From Bacillota bacterium (GTDB lineage: Bacteria; Bacillota; Clostridia; Lachnospirales; Lachnospiraceae), in contig JAEXNR010000043.1 in assembly GCA_023439505.1 (NCBI GenBank), positions 46,307 through 110,306 on the forward strand: a stretch of 64,000 nt of DNA. Reading direction: 5' to 3'. Below, one piece after another: positions 35,475 to 44,695 of this stretch. The notes under the pieces are model-generated. The model was given only the letters and a program-made list of their open reading frames with translations, was not told the origin of the DNA and did no database searches. The translations under genes were made by a program, and so were the position numbers. How positions within the stretch are numbered: position 1 is the first letter of the stretch; the number at the start of each line of letters is the position of its first letter.

Positions 35475-35681
35475 CTATTCCCGGATTGCTTTTCTTCGGC
35501 TCTCTTTTTTTCTTTTGGTCATGATCCCGCCGATCCGACCGGACTCCTTAGCAGTCAGTGATTTCCACCCGGTCTCCAAAACCTTATCCAAATAGCCTAA
35601 TTCCTTTGCAATTTCATATTTCATTTCTTCTTCCGGTTTTAAATTATTAAGATCAATTTCCTTCTCTTTCTTCTTACTCAT
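35475..35681 (-). CDS. alpha/beta-type small acid-soluble spore protein
   Basis: A 68-residue protein of the minor SspF-like type. The conserved core shows as EMKYEIAKELGYLDKV, then TGWKSLTAKESGRIGGIMTKR. These proteins coat DNA in the spore and protect it, and are degraded on germination by the GPR protease. The start at 35681 has AAGGGAG 8 bases upstream; a longer frame to 35711 has none. The gene shows that the organism forms endospores. It sits between addA and a HAD gene. Confidence 0.82.
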   Translation of the reverse strand: MSKKKEKEIDLNNLKPEEEMKYEIAKELGYLDKVLETGWKSLTAKESGRIGGIMTKRKKESRRKAIRE

Positions 35682-35784
35682 TGGGCAACTCCCTTTCCTT
35701 CCATCCTTCAACCGTTTTGGCTGAATTACTTTTTAGAGTGTACCCATATTCCTGTTTTCTATTCGAACTCCGTGGAATTCCCTC

Positions 35785-35860
35785 TATGGATTTCCTATTT
35801 TGATTGCTTCTTCTGATTTCTTATATGGATTTCCTATTCGAATTTCCTATTGGGATTTCC
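35785..35860. repeat. imperfect short repeats at the addA 3' end
   Basis: TATGGATTTCCTATT occurs at 35785-35799 and 35824-35838, with a partial third copy (35841-35860). The repeats run through the addA stop codon, so the last ten or so AddA residues are repeat-derived. Confidence 0.6.
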
Positions 35861-38800
35861 TTGCCCAGATGAAGGGAATAAATCACCATCTCCTTAACTT
35901 TTTTATTCTTTATCTGCTCCAAAGCTTTTTTGTAATAATCCAACTGGGTCAGATACCGTTGAATTAATACGTTCTCATGGGAAATTACATCCGACTTGTA
36001 ATCCAGTAGTACCAACGCTTCGTCCTCTTCGAAATAAACGTCGATAATTCCCTGAATTAACACCAGTTCCTCACTGTTTATCTCCGGATTAATTTCTCTT
36101 GCCGCTATTCCCATAACAAATTGCTGCTCCTTATAAAGCTTGCCCTTCGCCTGTGCTCTTTTCATCCGCGCGGCAATGTTACTCCTTGTGAAGGTGTATA
36201 GATAATCCAGATTTAACTTTTTCAGCTCTTCCTGCCTAAATTTCCCGGTTTGAATGATTGCTCTGCATTCTCTTGCAAAATCCTCCGCTCCATCCACCTT
36301 CCCCAGATCCAAAAGCTCCAGGAATCGATGGTACAAGGTACCTCTGTCCGTTCCGGTTGGCAGTGTTTCCTCCTGCTTTATGAATTTTGGTATCAGCGCC
36401 GGTTCCGGTTGGTGAAGGGGTTGACTTAATTCTTCGTCCACTGCCTGCCCCAGTTTTTTCAGCTCTGAGACGGTCATTTTCACCTTCAGCTTTGCTGTGT
36501 TTTCAAAGGGATATACATAATTTAAATTCGTCTGCAGCTCCTCTTTAATCTCCTGATCATAGATTTGATCCGGCGTGATCTTTAGCAATGCTTCTTCCTC
36601 AATCTGCTGAAGGATTTGTTTCGTCATCTCCTGTGTGAGAAAATCCTCTTTTCGCAGAATTGATATTCTCATATGATCAAATTCCACTTCCCCTTGCGCT
36701 TCTCTGAGTGACTCACAGCCTTCCATCCGGTTGACCATGGCAGGCAATACCCAGTCGAGATAACTCTTTGCCGACAGCAATTCAAAAAAAGTCAGATCCT
36801 TTCCCTTAATCTCCTCTGACGATTTTAGATATCCTGACAAGATCAACTTTTCTCTTGCCCTGGTCATTGCAACATATAAAACTCTGAGTTCTTCTCCCAG
36901 ACTCTCTATCTGAACTTTCTTTTGTATCACTTTCTTAAGTAATGTCGGCACTTTGGTTCGTAATTTACTGTCAATGAATTCCGGACCGACTCCATATTCA
37001 TTATGTAATACGATTTTCCTTCTCAAGTCCTGGGTGTTAAATTGCTTACTCATTCCAGCTACAATACACACAGGAAACTCCAGCCCCTTACTTTTATGGA
37101 TGCTCATAATACGTACCGTATTCTCTTGTTCTGAGGAGGTCGCCGCCTCGCCGAAATCGACCTCATATTTGTGCAATTTCTCAATATATCTGATAAAATG
37201 GAACAATCCGCTAAAACTGGTTTGTTCAAATCGAACAGCCTGGTTGATAAGCATGTCCAGATTTGCTTTTCTTTGTTTTCCTCCCGGCATAGCACAGGCA
37301 TAATAGTAATACCCCGTCCTCTCTAGTATCTCCTGGATGAGTTCGTGAATTGGCGTATGATTTATCATGTCTCTGAACTCCTGTAGCATCATAAAAAAGC
37401 GGTTTACTTTCGTATAAAGTTCGTCTTCCTTTTTCTCCTGAAGATAGGTTAACATCGCAGAATATAAACCGGTTTCACGATGATTTACTCTTAATAAAGC
37501 TAGTTCTGTACTGTTTAGACCTACCATGGGGGAATATAGCACCCCCGCCAAGGGAATATCCTGCCTTGGGTTATCTATGATGCGCAGCATATTTAAAACT
37601 GTAATAATCTCTATTGTTTGAAAATAACCTGTACCTGTATCTGCATAGGCCGGAATTCCCTCACTTAGCAGCGTATTTACAAATACTTCAGACCAGTTTG
37701 ACATACTCCGTAGTAGAATTACAATGTCTTTGTACCCGGCAGGCCTGTGCTGTTGTTTCTTATGATCATAAATCATCAGACCTGTCTCAGGATGGGTAAG
37801 TTCCCTGATTCTCTTTACAATTGCCCGGGCCTCCAGTTCTTTCTTTGTATAACCTTCTTCTTCCTGCGAATCGTCGTCGGGTATCTGTTCCTGGAATTCA
37901 GACTGCGGCTTATCCCCTTCTTCCGACGCCTCTTTAAGCGCCTCTTCCGTTACCAGCATCAGCTCCACATCGGTCGAAATCCTGCACGATATCTTTCCCT
38001 GCTTTTCCCAAGGCACATCTATGTCCCGTGAGCAATTACCAATCTCACCGATAGTCTCATCATCCGGGATAGTCTCATCATCCGGGATAGTCCCACCATC
38101 CCTAATTTCCACTTCATATAATTCCCCATATTTTAAGGCGGCGGCCTGATCATAGATGATCCCGCCCACCGGCTCTGTCATAATCTGTTCAAAAATCTTA
38201 TTAACATAGTCCAGCACTACTTTTCTGCTTCTAAAGTTCCGATCCAGATCAATTCTTTGATAACGGTTGATTTCTTCCTGATCCAGCATATCCTCCGCCA
38301 GATAATCATGATATTTTCTCATGAAAAGCTCCGGCATTGCCAGACGAAACTTATAGATACTCTGCTTCACATCTCCTACCATAAACCGATTTGGATGACC
38401 GGTTTTTTCTTTGGAAATACTAAGCAGTATGGTCTCTTGAACCAGATTGCTGTCCTGATACTCGTCAATTAATATCTCATCAAAATATTCGCTTAATTCC
38501 AGTGCAGCCTGGGTGGGAGAATGTATGCCCTCCTTTTCTTCCACCAGAATTTTAAGTGCGAAATGTTCCAAATCATGAAAATCGAGAAGATTTTTCTCCT
38601 CCTTTTTCTTCCCCAGCTCCGATATAAAATCCATGGTTAATTCAAAAAGTACCCCAATTGTTTTTGCAACCTTTTGAAAATCATCGAACATCTCCTCCGG
38701 GGACTGAAAGAAGAACTGCCCCTGAAGGTCCTTCAGGCCTTTTTTTATCTGGTCTCTGATTTCTTTAATCCGGTCTTTTTTCAGAGGGGAGACACCCTCT

Positions 38801-39654
38801 TGTTTTTTTCCTGATAATCTGGCAAAGGTCACTTCCTCCAGATGTCCGCAATATTCCTCATAAGTCTTGGTTACCCTCAATTTTTCCAGAAAATCACGAT
38901 CCGATATAAGCGCGGCAATATATGCCTCGGGACCGTCAGGCTCTTCGCAAAGATCCAGGGCTTCCTTATTCTTTTGAGATAAATCCGCAACAACCGTCCT
39001 GACATATTGAAGCAGTTCCTTCATCCACTCTGTCTCATTCATTGCATCCGGTGATTCCAGGTCAAACATCTTCCATTTTTCTCTTAACCAGGTTTCGGGC
39101 CATGGATCACTCATAGAGAACTGATACAGCTGCAAGATCAATTCCTCCACCGGACTATCTGACTTGGAATAGGAATAGCTCTCTATAAACTCATGAAACT
39201 CTTCTCTTCCTTCTTCGTACCACCGCTCCAAAACCTCAGCAATGACATCAGATTTTAACAAGGTCATCTCCGATTCCTCTGCTATTTTAAAGGACGGATC
39301 CAAATCAATCCGATGAAAATAATTCCGGATCACATTGAGACAAAAGCTATGGATCGTTGTTATATTCGCGCTTTGTAATAAAGAGTTCTGTTTCTGAAGA
39401 TGTGTGTTGTCCGGCTGTTGCTGTAATTTTTCATCAATGGCTTTGCCGATTCTGTCCCGCATCTCAGCCGCTGCCGCATTGGTAAAGGTTACAACCAAAA
39501 GATGGTCGATATCCACAGGATGATCTCCCTCTGAAATCATAGTTATAATACGTTCCACCAATACTGCGGTTTTTCCCGAACCTGCCGCCGCTGAAACAAG
39601 AACATTCTTATTTCTTGTATCAATTACCTTCTGCTGTTCCTTTGTCCATCTCAT
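35821..39654 (-). CDS. addA: AddA helicase-nuclease subunit
   Basis: AddA (1277 residues) is the UvrD-like helicase and nuclease of the AddAB complex, which resects double-strand breaks for RecA. Walker A is AAAGSGKTAVLVERI near the N-terminus, then FLVVTFTNAAAAEMR and DEYQDSN (motif II); MSIHKSKGLEFPV and YVAMTRAREKL mark later helicase motifs. The C-terminal RecB-like nuclease motif is LLDYKSDV. The start at 39654 overlaps the addB end by 35 bases. An 18-base repeat encodes a small DDETIP insertion midway. Confidence 0.95.
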   Translation of the reverse strand: MRWTKEQQKVIDTRNKNVLVSAAAGSGKTAVLVERIITMISEGDHPVDIDHLLVVTFTNAAAAEMRDRIGKAIDEKLQQQPDNTHLQKQNSLLQSANITTIHSFCLNVIRNYFHRIDLDPSFKIAEESEMTLLKSDVIAEVLERWYEEGREEFHEFIESYSYSKSDSPVEELILQLYQFSMSDPWPETWLREKWKMFDLESPDAMNETEWMKELLQYVRTVVADLSQKNKEALDLCEEPDGPEAYIAALISDRDFLEKLRVTKTYEEYCGHLEEVTFARLSGKKQEGVSPLKKDRIKEIRDQIKKGLKDLQGQFFFQSPEEMFDDFQKVAKTIGVLFELTMDFISELGKKKEEKNLLDFHDLEHFALKILVEEKEGIHSPTQAALELSEYFDEILIDEYQDSNLVQETILLSISKEKTGHPNRFMVGDVKQSIYKFRLAMPELFMRKYHDYLAEDMLDQEEINRYQRIDLDRNFRSRKVVLDYVNKIFEQIMTEPVGGIIYDQAAALKYGELYEVEIRDGGTIPDDETIPDDETIGEIGNCSRDIDVPWEKQGKISCRISTDVELMLVTEEALKEASEEGDKPQSEFQEQIPDDDSQEEEGYTKKELEARAIVKRIRELTHPETGLMIYDHKKQQHRPAGYKDIVILLRSMSNWSEVFVNTLLSEGIPAYADTGTGYFQTIEIITVLNMLRIIDNPRQDIPLAGVLYSPMVGLNSTELALLRVNHRETGLYSAMLTYLQEKKEDELYTKVNRFFMMLQEFRDMINHTPIHELIQEILERTGYYYYACAMPGGKQRKANLDMLINQAVRFEQTSFSGLFHFIRYIEKLHKYEVDFGEAATSSEQENTVRIMSIHKSKGLEFPVCIVAGMSKQFNTQDLRRKIVLHNEYGVGPEFIDSKLRTKVPTLLKKVIQKKVQIESLGEELRVLYVAMTRAREKLILSGYLKSSEEIKGKDLTFFELLSAKSYLDWVLPAMVNRMEGCESLREAQGEVEFDHMRISILRKEDFLTQEMTKQILQQIEEEALLKITPDQIYDQEIKEELQTNLNYVYPFENTAKLKVKMTVSELKKLGQAVDEELSQPLHQPEPALIPKFIKQEETLPTGTDRGTLYHRFLELLDLGKVDGAEDFARECRAIIQTGKFRQEELKKLNLDYLYTFTRSNIAARMKRAQAKGKLYKEQQFVMGIAAREINPEINSEELVLIQGIIDVYFEEDEALVLLDYKSDVISHENVLIQRYLTQLDYYKKALEQIKNKKVKEMVIYSLHLGKEIPIGNSNRKSI
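38051..38101 (-). repeat. 18-bp tandem repeat inside addA
   Basis: Two exact 18-base copies (38051-38068, 38069-38086) and a degenerate third give IPDDET repeats in a linker between helicase regions. The frame is kept. Confidence 0.7.
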
Positions 39655-42600
39655 CTTTATTACCCCATATCTTCTCTTTGATTTCCTCGGCCGACTTGCC
39701 TGCCAGATTATGATACGTATGACCGGGCAATCTGCTGTCAAATCCGCAGGCCGTCCGATACTCACAGTAATCGCATGCCTTGCGCTCTCCCATACGGTAA
39801 GGATTCAGTCTGGTATCTCCGTCTAATATCTGTTTTCCACTCTCGGAAAGATTATGATTGACATAATCCACAAGCGCCATCATCTGATTCTTCGTTGCTG
39901 CCATTGATCGTTTTGTCAGGTACCCATCTTTATTCGTCTCAATGGGTATAATCTCGGATTTGACGCTGGCTCTCAAGTTTCCTTCCGCGCCGGACAGATT
40001 CTGATCCATAAGTACCAGTACTTCCTTATCCTCATTTGCCAGTCCATTCATCTTCAGGTTTCTTAATATCTCATCCTCAGGCCGGTCGGATTTATCCACA
40101 ATAGGGTCATCGATATGATAATAGAAGATTCCCGCAGGGATTATTTCCTTCTTGTCATATCGCCTCTTCAAATAGTTCATGGCTGCACCCAGATAAACTG
40201 CCAGCTGCTGCTGCAATCCGTAATAGATACTTTCAAAATCAAATACAGTATGACCTGATTTATAATCGACAATTCTAACATAAACTTTATCTTCGGTCTC
40301 ATATAAATCCATCCGGTCAATCCTTCCCTGCAAGGTCAGAAAGTTCTCCGGTATATGATAAAAAGGCATTTCATACCCCATAGGTTCCAGTATTCCCTGC
40401 TTCATCTGACTGCAAAGTGCCCATAATGTCCTTATGGTAATCCTCTCCATCCGTTTCACCAGATATTCATTTCTCCTGGAACTTCTGATGAAGGAATTCT
40501 CGTATTGATTAACTGCTTCCTCCACGCAGGAAACTGCCCATTCCTCCCTGATTTCACCCGGGATGCTATGCCAGGTATATTCACTTTCATCCAGTCGTTT
40601 GGAAAAGAGGTCAATGGCGTTATGAAAGATATTACCAATATCCGGTACCGCAAGCTTATATTCTTTTCGCTCTTCTAAAGACAAACCATAGGACATAAAA
40701 TGTGCAAAGGCACATCCCGCATATCGCTCTAATCTGGTTATACTTCCTTTCAGTTCCTGTCCATATAGCAGTTTTGCTGCCTCTTTTGATATGCCCTTTT
40801 CCCTGTTTTGATAAAAAGCTCCCTGTATCAGGTGGTTAAGAATTATATTGGTTTCTTCTTTCGACCTGTAATAAAGAAAAAGCTCCTTCCAGAGATAGGT
40901 CTGTTCTCTGGTCTGATATTCCCGCAGTCCCTTCGCCAGATAGTCCAGACCATGATCTTTTAGAATATGTTTTGTATCCTCCCCTCCATCTTCCTCGTTC
41001 ACAATCTGCAGCGCAGGAAACAATTGTTTTAGTTTGCCTATTATAAAAGATGGATTAACCGATTTGCCATCCTCATTTACCCGGTGATAGGTCATATATA
41101 ATCTGTTTTTGGGTTTGGTCATATTCAGGTAGAGATAAAACTGTTCCGTAAAGGCCATCTGCCGTTTGGTCGGTGCCAGTTCGATATGATGATTACTGAG
41201 CAATTCCCGCTCTATATCCGACAGAATCCCGCCACTGCCTATGGTCTTTGGGATAATGCCCTCGTTTACACCAACAAAAAACAAAGCCTTAATATCCTTT
41301 AATCTGGTTCGTTCCGTATCACCAACCACTACTTCATCCACACCGGGAGGAATAAGTCCTACTTTCACTTCCATCAGTCCTGTTTCTATGATTTCACCGA
41401 ATTCCTTTAATGAGCAGTGTTCTCCTCCCAGCAAAAGAACTATCTGATCGTAAAGTTCCATTAACGCAGGATAGACCTGATCATATTCCTTTTCAAGTAA
41501 TGTCATATGATGTTCCTGAAAATATTGTCTGTATACGCTCAGCTTTTCTTCAGCCTTTTGTCTCATCCCAAGGTCATACAGTGCAGTTGTATACTCTTTG
41601 ATCGTGTTATTCTGATCCTTCAGTACTTCGCAGAGAGGCAAAAGCTCCTGAAGCAGACCTTCCCTGCAGGCATTCAGCAACTTAAGATCAATGGGCTCCT
41701 TTGTCTTATATCCCCTCTGAAAAGGCTCCTTGTAGCGTTTCATTCCTCTGATCCCGGTTGCAAGAACATAATTCTCCAGGATATCCACATCCTCCGGCAT
41801 CATCTCAGAAAAACCCGTCTTTAGATAACGAAATACACTCTCATAACTAAAGTCCTCCCTGACAATCGCAATTGCTGACCGGATAAATTCTACAAAGGGA
41901 TTATTCAGGATATCCTTTTTCTGATCAATAAAGCAGGGAATGTTCTCCTGGGAGAAAATTCTCTTCATCACTCGCCCGTATTGCCCCACATCCCCTGTTA
42001 CAATCGCAATATCATAATAGCGGTAACCTTCCTCCCGAACCAGTCTCTGAATCTCTCTCGCTGCAAACACAACTTCTGCTTCTGAGTTTCTCATACAATG
42101 AAGGGTAATATCCTTTGGCTCTTTCCCATGATGCTCATAAGGATAACGAAACAGGTTATGCTCAAGAAAGGCCAGCGCCGGCGCATCTATGAAGCGGTAC
42201 GGCACTCCGGCAGGATTTCTTTTTTCAGCGTATACAGGCTCCTCTACCGGAATCTGCAAATCCTCCGCAATCTGGCTTAATTTTTGTATGGTTTTCTTAC
42301 TTAAACTGAACAATTGGTGTTTTGAAAATCCAGACCCGATTTTCTCTCTTGGATCGATAGTTACCGTAACAATTACTTTCGCAGCATATTTCATGATCTT
42401 ATTTAATAATTGATACTGACAGGGTGTAAATCCGGTAAACCCATCAAAACATATCACTGTATTCCTAATCCACTCTGATTGGTCGATGATGTTATTGAGT
42501 AAGATCAGGACTTCTTCTGCCGTGATATATCTTTCTCTGATAAATTCCCCAAAGCCTTCATAAATCGTGTGAATATCCTGTAATTTAGCTTTTAATAACG

Positions 42601-43048
42601 GTTTGTTCCCCGCGGCATCTAACATCATTCTGAAGTCATCTTCCCGGATATTATACTGATACAGCTCTGATAGCAGGGATTTTAACTCATTGATGAATCC
42701 AACCTTCTTCACATTCGAATGAAAAAGGATCAATTCCTTCTTCTTCTCTTCTACTACCCTTCGTAGTACCATGCTTTTTCCTGTATCTTCTAATATGGGA
42801 TAATCATTCCCGCCTACCTCTTCAAAGATCCGGTAGGCAAAGCGCAGAAAGCTTAGGATATCAATATTCATAACTCCATGATCAGGATGCATGGATACGA
42901 TATCCTTCTGCGTCTGTAATGTAAATTGCTCCGGTACGATAATAAGAAAGTTCGTATCCGGCTCCTGTTTTGACTGTTTGATCATCTCACGGTACAGCTG
43001 ATAGGATTTGCCTGACCCGGCACTTCCAAGGAATAGTTGTAAGGACAT
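39620..43048 (-). CDS. addB: AddB helicase-nuclease subunit
   Basis: AddB (1142 residues) is the partner of AddA, recognising Chi and cutting the other strand. The N-terminal Walker A is GSAGSGKSYQLY. A C-terminal nuclease motif appears as VRIVDYKSGHTVFD. The 4Fe-4S staple is seen as a Cys in ERYAGCAFAHF plus Cys1092, Cys1095 and Cys1101 (CDYCEYRTAC). The start at 43048 has GGAGGG 8 bases upstream. addA overlaps its 3' end, which couples the two subunits. Confidence 0.95.
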   Translation of the reverse strand: MSLQLFLGSAGSGKSYQLYREMIKQSKQEPDTNFLIIVPEQFTLQTQKDIVSMHPDHGVMNIDILSFLRFAYRIFEEVGGNDYPILEDTGKSMVLRRVVEEKKKELILFHSNVKKVGFINELKSLLSELYQYNIREDDFRMMLDAAGNKPLLKAKLQDIHTIYEGFGEFIRERYITAEEVLILLNNIIDQSEWIRNTVICFDGFTGFTPCQYQLLNKIMKYAAKVIVTVTIDPREKIGSGFSKHQLFSLSKKTIQKLSQIAEDLQIPVEEPVYAEKRNPAGVPYRFIDAPALAFLEHNLFRYPYEHHGKEPKDITLHCMRNSEAEVVFAAREIQRLVREEGYRYYDIAIVTGDVGQYGRVMKRIFSQENIPCFIDQKKDILNNPFVEFIRSAIAIVREDFSYESVFRYLKTGFSEMMPEDVDILENYVLATGIRGMKRYKEPFQRGYKTKEPIDLKLLNACREGLLQELLPLCEVLKDQNNTIKEYTTALYDLGMRQKAEEKLSVYRQYFQEHHMTLLEKEYDQVYPALMELYDQIVLLLGGEHCSLKEFGEIIETGLMEVKVGLIPPGVDEVVVGDTERTRLKDIKALFFVGVNEGIIPKTIGSGGILSDIERELLSNHHIELAPTKRQMAFTEQFYLYLNMTKPKNRLYMTYHRVNEDGKSVNPSFIIGKLKQLFPALQIVNEEDGGEDTKHILKDHGLDYLAKGLREYQTREQTYLWKELFLYYRSKEETNIILNHLIQGAFYQNREKGISKEAAKLLYGQELKGSITRLERYAGCAFAHFMSYGLSLEERKEYKLAVPDIGNIFHNAIDLFSKRLDESEYTWHSIPGEIREEWAVSCVEEAVNQYENSFIRSSRRNEYLVKRMERITIRTLWALCSQMKQGILEPMGYEMPFYHIPENFLTLQGRIDRMDLYETEDKVYVRIVDYKSGHTVFDFESIYYGLQQQLAVYLGAAMNYLKRRYDKKEIIPAGIFYYHIDDPIVDKSDRPEDEILRNLKMNGLANEDKEVLVLMDQNLSGAEGNLRASVKSEIIPIETNKDGYLTKRSMAATKNQMMALVDYVNHNLSESGKQILDGDTRLNPYRMGERKACDYCEYRTACGFDSRLPGHTYHNLAGKSAEEIKEKIWGNKDEMDKGTAEGN

Positions 43049-43156
43049 AAAATTATCCCTCCATGGTTTCGAATTTATCTGCATAATTTGTTATTGTGAT
43101 TAATAATATATACTAAGATTAAGACAATGAAGCAGTTCATGCTCCGGAGGAAAGAA

Positions 43157-43597
43157 ATGGCAAAGACAAAAATAGTCGTACTCCAATTAAAAGAAATCAT
43201 ATACACTGTGATTTTTGCAGCATTAGGTATTTTGCTGATACTTCTGCTTATATTCATGTTCTGGCCGGATAAGGAGAAGGATGCAACTACCACAAGCGGT
43301 AATCTGTATGTACCCGGAAAATATACCTCCTCCATTGAATTAAATGATACGACGATCAACTTAGAGGTATTGGTAGATAAGGATCACATTAATTCGGTTC
43401 AGCTAATTAATATAGATGATAGCATGACCACAATGTATCCTCTTGTCAAACCATCATTGGAAGAAATCTCTTCTCAGCTAAGCAATGATGTGCCCATCGA
43501 TCAATTAAAGCTCTCCAAGGACAGCCAATATACCGAAACCCTCTTAATCGGCGCAATCAAAGATGCGCTTGATAAGGCCGCGATATCAGAAGATTAA
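43157..43597 (+). CDS. membrane-anchored protein with FMN-binding-like domain
   Basis: About 146 residues: one N-terminal membrane helix (~17-38) and an extracytoplasmic domain. The domain layout (GKYTSSIELNDTTINLEVLV, then HINSVQLINID and a C-terminal LLIGAIKDALDKA helix) is like FMN_bind domains. The Ser/Thr motif that carries covalent FMN is not obvious, so it may not bind flavin. The ATG at 43157 follows GGAGGAAAG. It is divergent from addB and followed by a terminator. Role unknown. Confidence 0.55.
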   Translation: MAKTKIVVLQLKEIIYTVIFAALGILLILLLIFMFWPDKEKDATTTSGNLYVPGKYTSSIELNDTTINLEVLVDKDHINSVQLINIDDSMTTMYPLVKPSLEEISSQLSNDVPIDQLKLSKDSQYTETLLIGAIKDALDKAAISED

Positions 43598-43623
43598 CCA
43601 TTCTTACATAGCACCGACAAGAC

Positions 43624-43664
43624 CGTGTCGCTGAGATATCACTTCAGCGGCACGATTTCTTTGT
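43624..43664 (+). terminator. terminator after the membrane-anchored protein
   Basis: An 11-bp stem with one G-U pair (43624-43634 with 43644-43654) and a T-rich tail. Confidence 0.6.
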
Positions 43665-43696
43665 GATACATGATACAGCTTGCCGGAATATTCTAT

Positions 43697-43795
43697 CAGT
43701 TATGATTTTAATTTCTAATTTCAGTTATGATTTAATTTCTAATTTCAGTTATGATTTTAATTTCTAATTTCAATTATGATTTACATTTCTTATTT
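43697..43795. repeat. four AT-rich 24-25-bp tandem repeats
   Basis: Units at 43697-43721, 43722-43745, 43746-43770 and a degenerate fourth at 43771-43795. The last copy covers the degV stop codon (43790-43792). One unit is a base shorter, which suggests slippage. Confidence 0.8.
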
Positions 43796-44695
43796 TAGTG
43801 CATTATTTAATTCATGAAGATAATACGTTTCATAGGGGGATTGTTCATTTAAAAAGATAATTCCGATAATCCCCGGACCGGTGTGTGCACCGATGGCACA
43901 GCCCACAAAATTATCCATGAAATATTCGCATCCATAGGTCTGCGACAATTGTTCTTTCATAGCCTCCATTGTCTGGGCATCATCCCCATGGACAATCCCA
44001 ATCATCTGGTTTTTTAAATTTGCACCGCGCTCTCCGGCGATCTCGATCAACCTCTTTAAGGACTTGTTTCTTCCTCTTACCTTTTCTATGGATTCCAGCG
44101 CTCCAAGATCATTCACCTGGATGACCGGCTTAATATCAAGCAGGCTTCCTGCAATTGCAGAGGTCTTGCTGAGTCTTCCTCCCTTTAGTAAGTACTCCAG
44201 TGTATTCACCGTAAAGATATGATCCATATGCTCACAATTCCAACGAATCGCCTCAATAATCTCTTCTTTTGAAGCGCCATTTTTCTGCATCAACAATGCA
44301 TAATAAGTAGCCAGTCCAAATCCGAGGGAGGCACATTTCGAATCAATAATTGTCAGGTGAAACTCCGGATACTGCTCCAGTAATTCATCTTTTGCAATAT
44401 TTGCTGCATTATATGTACCTGCAATTCCTGTGGAAAAGCAGATATAGATTACATCGACTTGTTCTTTGGCATAGGGAAGAAAATTCTCGTAAAACATATT
44501 GGAATTAATATGATACGTCTTGATATCTTTCCCGCTTCTAAGAATATTGTAAAATGTTTCCGGAAAAATGGTCTTTCCGTCAAAATAATCCTTGTCATCT
44601 ATTACAACGGGGGTTGGTATTACATGCAGATGATAAGTCTCAATAACCCATTTCGGTATATCAGAAGCTGAATCGGTGATAATTTTAAATTCCAT
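43790..44695 (-). CDS. DegV family fatty acid-binding protein
   Basis: A 301-residue DegV (FakB-like) protein. The N-terminal KIITDSASDIP is the family hallmark, with FSTGIAGTYNAAN and VNTLEYLLKGGRLSK following. DegV proteins hold one fatty acid and present it to the FakA kinase for phosphorylation, feeding phospholipid synthesis. No fakA is nearby. Its start overlaps the nadE stop by 11 bases, so the two genes are co-transcribed. Confidence 0.9.
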   Translation of the reverse strand: MEFKIITDSASDIPKWVIETYHLHVIPTPVVIDDKDYFDGKTIFPETFYNILRSGKDIKTYHINSNMFYENFLPYAKEQVDVIYICFSTGIAGTYNAANIAKDELLEQYPEFHLTIIDSKCASLGFGLATYYALLMQKNGASKEEIIEAIRWNCEHMDHIFTVNTLEYLLKGGRLSKTSAIAGSLLDIKPVIQVNDLGALESIEKVRGRNKSLKRLIEIAGERGANLKNQMIGIVHGDDAQTMEAMKEQLSQTYGCEYFMDNFVGCAIGAHTGPGIIGIIFLNEQSPYETYYLHELNNALK

